A stretch of 9,773 bases of DNA from Bacteroidetes bacterium SW_11_45_7 (GTDB lineage Bacteria > Bacteroidota > Bacteroidia > Chitinophagales > SW-11-45-7): positions 1 to 9,773 of the forward strand of contig PXTV01000042.1 of NCBI GenBank assembly GCA_003022985.1, given 5' to 3'. The notes under the pieces were generated by a model. The model worked only from the letters and a program-made list of their open reading frames with translations, searched no databases and was not told where the DNA came from. Positions 6,071-9,773 of this stretch are shown in pieces (the stretch's first letter is position 1; each line of letters opens with the position of its first letter). Both the position numbers and the translations under genes were made by a program.

Positions 6071-8926
6071 ATGAAGTACACCATTTCCTCTATTACTTTT
6101 TTCCTCGTTCTTGCGCTTACGTTTCAGCAAAGTAAAGCGGATACCAACAAATACCGCCTCATGTGGCGCCAAGACCCTTCGTCAACAATGGTTGTTGGCT
6201 GGAATCAGGCCTCTGGCAACAATCCTGTTGTGTATTACGATACCGTTGATCACGGCAATCATCACACGCAATACCAATTTCAGCATACGCCTGATCGGTC
6301 TGTAAATGCCAAGGGAATGGATAACCGCTTTGCAAGGCTTACCGGTCTCCAACCCGATACCAAGTACTACTTTCTGATACGCGACAGCGAGGGGAATAGC
6401 GACCGCTACTGGTTCGAGACACTACCCGATGATCCCACCAAACCCCTTTCGATAGTAGCCGGTGGCGATTCCCGCAACAATCGAACACCACGGAAAAATG
6501 CCAACATCCTGGTCAGGAAACTGCGTCCTGATTTCGTCACATTTGCCGGGGATTTTACTCAATTCAGCTTCAATTTTCAGTGGAAGAACTGGTTCGATGA
6601 CTGGCAACTCACCATTGGCAACGATGGGCGTATGACGCCCATCGTTCCCACAAGAGGCAATCACGAGTATTCGGGTGGTGAGTTGACAAACCTTTTCGAT
6701 GTGCCTCATCCCGATCAGTATTATGCGCTGACTTTTGGCGGGAGCTTGTTAAGGATGTACACCTTGAATACAGAAATCGCTATCACCGGCAACCAGGCCA
6801 ACTGGCTCCAGAGTGACCTCACCAGTCATGAAGACAGCGTTGACTGGCTGTTTGCCCAGTACCACAAGCCCATTCGCCCTCACGTATCGTCAAAACCGGA
6901 AAAAGAGGATGTGCGCAATAGCTGGGGGCAAATGTTTGCCGATTATGGCGTCAACCTGGTCATCGAGTGCGATGCCCACGCTGTCAAATCCACATGGCCC
7001 ATACGGCCGTCTTATCAAACCGGCCATGATGAGGGTTTTGTACGAGATGATCAGGATGGAACAGTCTATATTGGCGAAGGATGCTGGGGCGCCCCTCTCC
7101 GCAACAATGATGATGATAAAAGCTGGACAAGAAACAGTGGCTCTTTTAACCAGGTAAAATGGATTTGGGTGCGCCAGGATACGGTCCAGATAAGAACAAT
7201 AAAAACCGATAATGCCCCATCTGTCGGATCCGTGAGTGATTCAGCCCGCTTCAAACTTCCGCCATCGTTAAATGTGTGGAACCCTTCAAACGGAAAGGTC
7301 ATCTACCTTGCCAATCGCGCTCTCTACCCTGAAGTAAGTATAACGAAACCACAGGACAGTTTGATTTTCAAGAATGTCGATGGCGCCAATATTCGTGCCA
7401 CAGCATCCAGCCAAAACAGTTCTGTCACCCAAGTAGCATTTTATGTGGACGGCAACCTGATCGGTACAGATCAATCACCGCCATACACAAGCTATTGGCC
7501 CTTTCCTGGTGAAGGGCCCTTTACGCTAACAGCTAAAGCCACCAATAGCGAAGGTTATACGAGCACTTCTGATCCCGTCACAATCGGTGTCGAATACTTA
7601 ACATCCGGTACGCAGGTTAGCAATCCCGATGACGATGCGGAGCAAGGCAACAACGGCTTTGTGGATCTAAACAGCAGCGACCTCGAGCTCACGGAAGATA
7701 ACGGCAATGAGCAGACAGTGGGGGTCCGTTTCCGGGAAGTGCATATTCCGGAAAACGCCCGTATTACAGATGCTACACTCCGTTTTACCGCTGATAACCC
7801 CGCGCCAACGACTACCTCACTCACAATTCAAGGGGAAGCAGCTGACAATGCTGATGCATACCAGGGCGGGGCACTCAATTTTCAAAATATTTCCGGTCGT
7901 CCTACAACGAACCACATTGTCAATTGGTCGCCAGCGCCTTGGGATAGTTCCGGTTCTGTCTATGCTTCACCGGATATCAGCTCTATTGTACAAAATATAA
8001 GAAACCGCCCCGGTTGGCAAAGCGGTCATGCTATGGCATTTATTATCGATGGTTCGGGAACCCGGGTTGCCACATCCTATGACGGATCAGCTGATCAAGC
8101 GCCCGTGCTTCACATCGAGTACGACTACGGCCCTATGCCCCTTCCCGACTTAGGGCCTGACCGGAGCATTTGCAATGGCGATACCGTCCACTTGTCGCCT
8201 GGATCGGGCTACAGCAATTACGGGTGGAACGGGCAAATGACACAGGCCAATCCATTACTAGCAGATACTGCCGGGACTTATGTAGCTAATGTATGGGGCG
8301 GTTCAAATGGCCTCACCTATTCCCAAGACACGGCTCAATTAACGCTATGGCCTCTCCCCCGGCCATCGCTGGGCCAAGACACCCTCATCCGGGAAGGCGA
8401 TAGTGTGCTTTTGCGAGGCCCGAGCGGTTTTGCTCAATACAACTGGCAGGGACCTGGCGGCCAAGCGATCAATGACTCCACCTGGCGGACTTATCAAAAA
8501 GGACAATACACGCTTGAAGTGACTGACACAAAGGGGTGTACAGGGAGGGACACCGTTATGGTGGACACGTTTCGAGTAAGCAATGATACATCCATAACTG
8601 ACACTTCTGACACAACCACCACGATAGCTAACAATCTTCTGAACAAGCAGGGATACCGCTTAATGAATGTGCCAAACCCTTTTACTTCGTCAACAACAAT
8701 TTCAGTGACAATTCCGGAAACAAATCCAATCACCCTTCGCATTGTAAATATCGAGGGGCAAGAAATTGAAGAATTGATGAATGGGACAAAAGAAAAAGGA
8801 ACATATAACAAACGTTTTGAAGCGAATGATCTCCAGGCGGGCATCTATTTCTTGCAATTACAAACACCCGGGTTCCGGGTTCTTAGAAAAATGATAGCCG
8901 AGGGTATACCGATATTGTTGACATAA
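6071..8926 (+). CDS. Secreted metallophosphoesterase (purple acid phosphatase-like) with Ig-like domains and T9SS sorting domain
   Basis: A 951-residue exported phosphoesterase, probably held on the cell surface or released by the type IX system. The signal peptide (1-23) ends SKA. Next come a PAP-type fibronectin III domain (about 27-117) and a catalytic metallophosphoesterase domain (about 125-385). The latter shows GGDSR (Asp133), AGDF (Asp161), RGNHE (Asn197, His198), QYHKP (His265) and ECDAH (Asp301, His303). Then follow an Ig-like domain (about 421-508), a beta-rich DNRLRE-like or carbohydrate-binding-like module (about 514-686), two tandem Ig-like repeats (about 690-762 and 763-834, each LGxDxxIxxGDxVxL...SG), a Ser/Thr/Asp linker (839-854) and a type A sorting domain from about 860 (NVPNPFTSSTTISV, LQAGIYFLQL). 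Asp301 replaces the first His of the usual GHxH, and no Tyr follows GD, so it is not a classic PAP. Substrate is unknown; scavenging phosphate from organic esters is likely. Its last nine or so codons run into yjbQ-derived sequence. Confidence 0.93.
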   Translation: MKYTISSITFFLVLALTFQQSKADTNKYRLMWRQDPSSTMVVGWNQASGNNPVVYYDTVDHGNHHTQYQFQHTPDRSVNAKGMDNRFARLTGLQPDTKYYFLIRDSEGNSDRYWFETLPDDPTKPLSIVAGGDSRNNRTPRKNANILVRKLRPDFVTFAGDFTQFSFNFQWKNWFDDWQLTIGNDGRMTPIVPTRGNHEYSGGELTNLFDVPHPDQYYALTFGGSLLRMYTLNTEIAITGNQANWLQSDLTSHEDSVDWLFAQYHKPIRPHVSSKPEKEDVRNSWGQMFADYGVNLVIECDAHAVKSTWPIRPSYQTGHDEGFVRDDQDGTVYIGEGCWGAPLRNNDDDKSWTRNSGSFNQVKWIWVRQDTVQIRTIKTDNAPSVGSVSDSARFKLPPSLNVWNPSNGKVIYLANRALYPEVSITKPQDSLIFKNVDGANIRATASSQNSSVTQVAFYVDGNLIGTDQSPPYTSYWPFPGEGPFTLTAKATNSEGYTSTSDPVTIGVEYLTSGTQVSNPDDDAEQGNNGFVDLNSSDLELTEDNGNEQTVGVRFREVHIPENARITDATLRFTADNPAPTTTSLTIQGEAADNADAYQGGALNFQNISGRPTTNHIVNWSPAPWDSSGSVYASPDISSIVQNIRNRPGWQSGHAMAFIIDGSGTRVATSYDGSADQAPVLHIEYDYGPMPLPDLGPDRSICNGDTVHLSPGSGYSNYGWNGQMTQANPLLADTAGTYVANVWGGSNGLTYSQDTAQLTLWPLPRPSLGQDTLIREGDSVLLRGPSGFAQYNWQGPGGQAINDSTWRTYQKGQYTLEVTDTKGCTGRDTVMVDTFRVSNDTSITDTSDTTTTIANNLLNKQGYRLMNVPNPFTSSTTISVTIPETNPITLRIVNIEGQEIEELMNGTKEKGTYNKRFEANDLQAGIYFLQLQTPGFRVLRKMIAEGIPILLT

Positions 8927-9285
8927 CGGAGAACACGCAATCAGTCATTTCCTCGAGTGGCTTGCAGGAAGGAAACTGTACGCTCTTTGGTATCGGCTCA
9001 ACTACGGGTTTAACAACCATTGAATACGAGCCGGGGCTCGTCAAACAGGACTTAGCGGCCATGTTTGATCACTTTGCCCCTTATGGCCGGCCCTACGCCC
9101 ACAATATGACCTGGGGCGATGACAATGGCGCTTCTCACTTACGCAGTTCGCTCATGGGTACTGATTTGTCCATCCCTTTTCAAAGCGGCAGTTTGATTTT
9201 GGGGACATGGCAACAGATCGTGTTTGTGGACTTCGATACACGCCCGCGCAACAGAAGAGTGGTTGTTCAGCTTATGGGAAAGTAA
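8899..9285 (+). CDS. YjbQ/UPF0047 family protein, 5' end missing
   Basis: A YjbQ (secondary thiamine-phosphate synthase/UPF0047) homolog; some family members complement thiamine-phosphate synthase mutants, but the true role is unsettled. Family signatures are IEYEPGLVKQDL, the metal-binding-type stretch YAHNMTWGDDNGASHLR with its two His, and SLMGTDLSIPF followed by LILGTWQQIVFVDFD near the C-terminus. Family-like sequence already begins at 8899 with RGYTDIVDITEN, but this frame has an in-frame TAG at 8884-8886 and no ATG or GTG before 8962. Automatic callers would start at TTG 8962 (LQEGNC), which discards about 21 homologous residues. The first beta-strand of the family (roughly 10-12 residues) is absent because the secreted metallophosphoesterase gene occupies that DNA in another frame. 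It may be a truncated pseudogene, or translated from a non-ATG start coupled to the upstream stop (8924-8926). It ends 5 bases from a convergent gene fragment. Confidence 0.85.
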   Translation, partial: RGYTDIVDITENTQSVISSSGLQEGNCTLFGIGSTTGLTTIEYEPGLVKQDLAAMFDHFAPYGRPYAHNMTWGDDNGASHLRSSLMGTDLSIPFQSGSLILGTWQQIVFVDFDTRPRNRRVVVQLMGK

Positions 9286-9290
9286 CGGTT

Positions 9291-9686
9291 TCAGGAACCC
9301 GTACTCATAAGATAGGTGAGTGACAGGGAAAAAGCCTGATTGTATTGCTTAATTTGAGTATTGGGCTGAGTAGGATCATTGACATCATCTGTGATAGAAG
9401 TTATACTTCTGCTAAACCGGAAATCGACAAGAAAATGATCCTCATCGTTAACGGTAAACTGAAACCCGAATCCACCGGTGTAGCCAAGGTCCCAATCCTT
9501 GTATTGATCATCCAAATCCGGATAGGAAAAGGCATTTAATGCATCTTCAAAATCATCGCTATCTGCTCCATTGTATTCACTTGCTGCAAGATAACCGCCA
9601 TACCCCCCTCCATTGAGATAAAACTTAAACTCCTCTCCGCCAAATGCCAATTTTATCAGTAAAGGAAGTTGAAGAGGGATTGTTAA
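9291..9686 (-). pseudogene. PorT-like outer-membrane beta-barrel protein, C-terminal fragment
   Basis: The open frame reads IPLQLPLLIKLAFGGEEFKF and then YLNGGGYGGYLAASEYNG, which matches the middle strands of PorT/OMP_b-brl_2 outer-membrane proteins. The fragment has a Gly/aromatic-rich barrel pattern (GYTGGFGFQFTV, FLVDFRFSRSI) and ends QAFSLSLTYLMSTGS like the last strand of such barrels. Family members are usually around 200-230 residues with a signal peptide. Here only about 132 codons remain, because an in-frame TAG at 9689-9687 closes the frame. No start codon other than TTG 9650 lies nearby, and none of the three minus-strand frames of 9690-9773 gives a convincing N-terminal half. I read it as a decayed 5'-truncated copy; a frameshift with the rest outside the window is less likely. 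Translation from TTG 9650 would give a 119-residue product without a signal peptide, which could not be exported. Confidence 0.7.
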
Positions 9687-9689
9687 CTA

Positions 9690-9773
9690 AGTATAGCTAA
9701 TTCGCCATTCCATTTTAACATCAAGAGTTTAACAGAAAGAATTAGCATGTATTTCGCTTTTGTATAGCACTTT
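9690..9773. other. AT-rich sequence without a recognisable gene
   Basis: This end of the window follows the truncated barrel gene. The longest minus-strand frame reads KCYTKAKYMLILSVKLLML and stops at the TAA at 9686-9684. It shows no likeness to the missing half of the beta-barrel protein. No promoter, hairpin or RNA gene was found. Confidence 0.5.

Overview
The window reads as chromosomal DNA from a member of the Bacteroidota. The evidence is a SusC/FecA-style TonB-dependent receptor with an N-terminal carboxypeptidase-regulatory-like domain, lipoproteins with acidic residues right after the lipobox Cys, a secreted enzyme ending in a type IX secretion (T9SS) sorting domain, and one promoter matching the Bacteroidota TTG-N20-TAnnTTTG pattern. 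I cannot place it more finely. No RNA gene, CRISPR array or insertion sequence is visible.

Region 1 (1-4420, minus strand) is one transcription unit read from right to left: a DUF4856 lipoprotein (frameshifted here), an imelysin-family lipoprotein, an HTTM membrane protein related to vitamin K-dependent gamma-carboxylase, and the first 208 codons of a FecA-like TonB-dependent receptor. As I recall it, this set recurs in Bacteroidota and is thought to serve uptake of iron or another metal, but its biochemistry is not worked out. A good promoter with an adjoining inverted repeat precedes the first gene. A hairpin plus T-tract lies between genes one and two and may act as an attenuator. The last two genes overlap by ATGA.

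Region 2 (4524-5914) is a convergent pair whose stop codons overlap: a small YfcE/MJ0936-type cytosolic phosphodiesterase (plus) and an unrecognised multi-pass membrane protein (minus).

Region 3 (6071-9285, plus) has a 951-residue secreted metallophosphoesterase of purple-acid-phosphatase type with a long train of surface domains and a T9SS sorting domain. It runs directly into a YjbQ/UPF0047 gene that has lost its normal 5' end.

Region 4 (9291-9773) is a C-terminal fragment of a PorT-like outer-membrane beta-barrel gene on the minus strand, then AT-rich DNA with no gene seen.

Three of the eight genes are damaged (DUF4856 frameshift, yjbQ without its start, truncated beta-barrel). This points either to local decay and rearrangement or to assembly or sequencing errors. 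The strongest leads are the metallophosphoesterase-yjbQ junction, the unusual active site of the secreted metallophosphoesterase, and the uncharacterised imelysin/HTTM/receptor operon.
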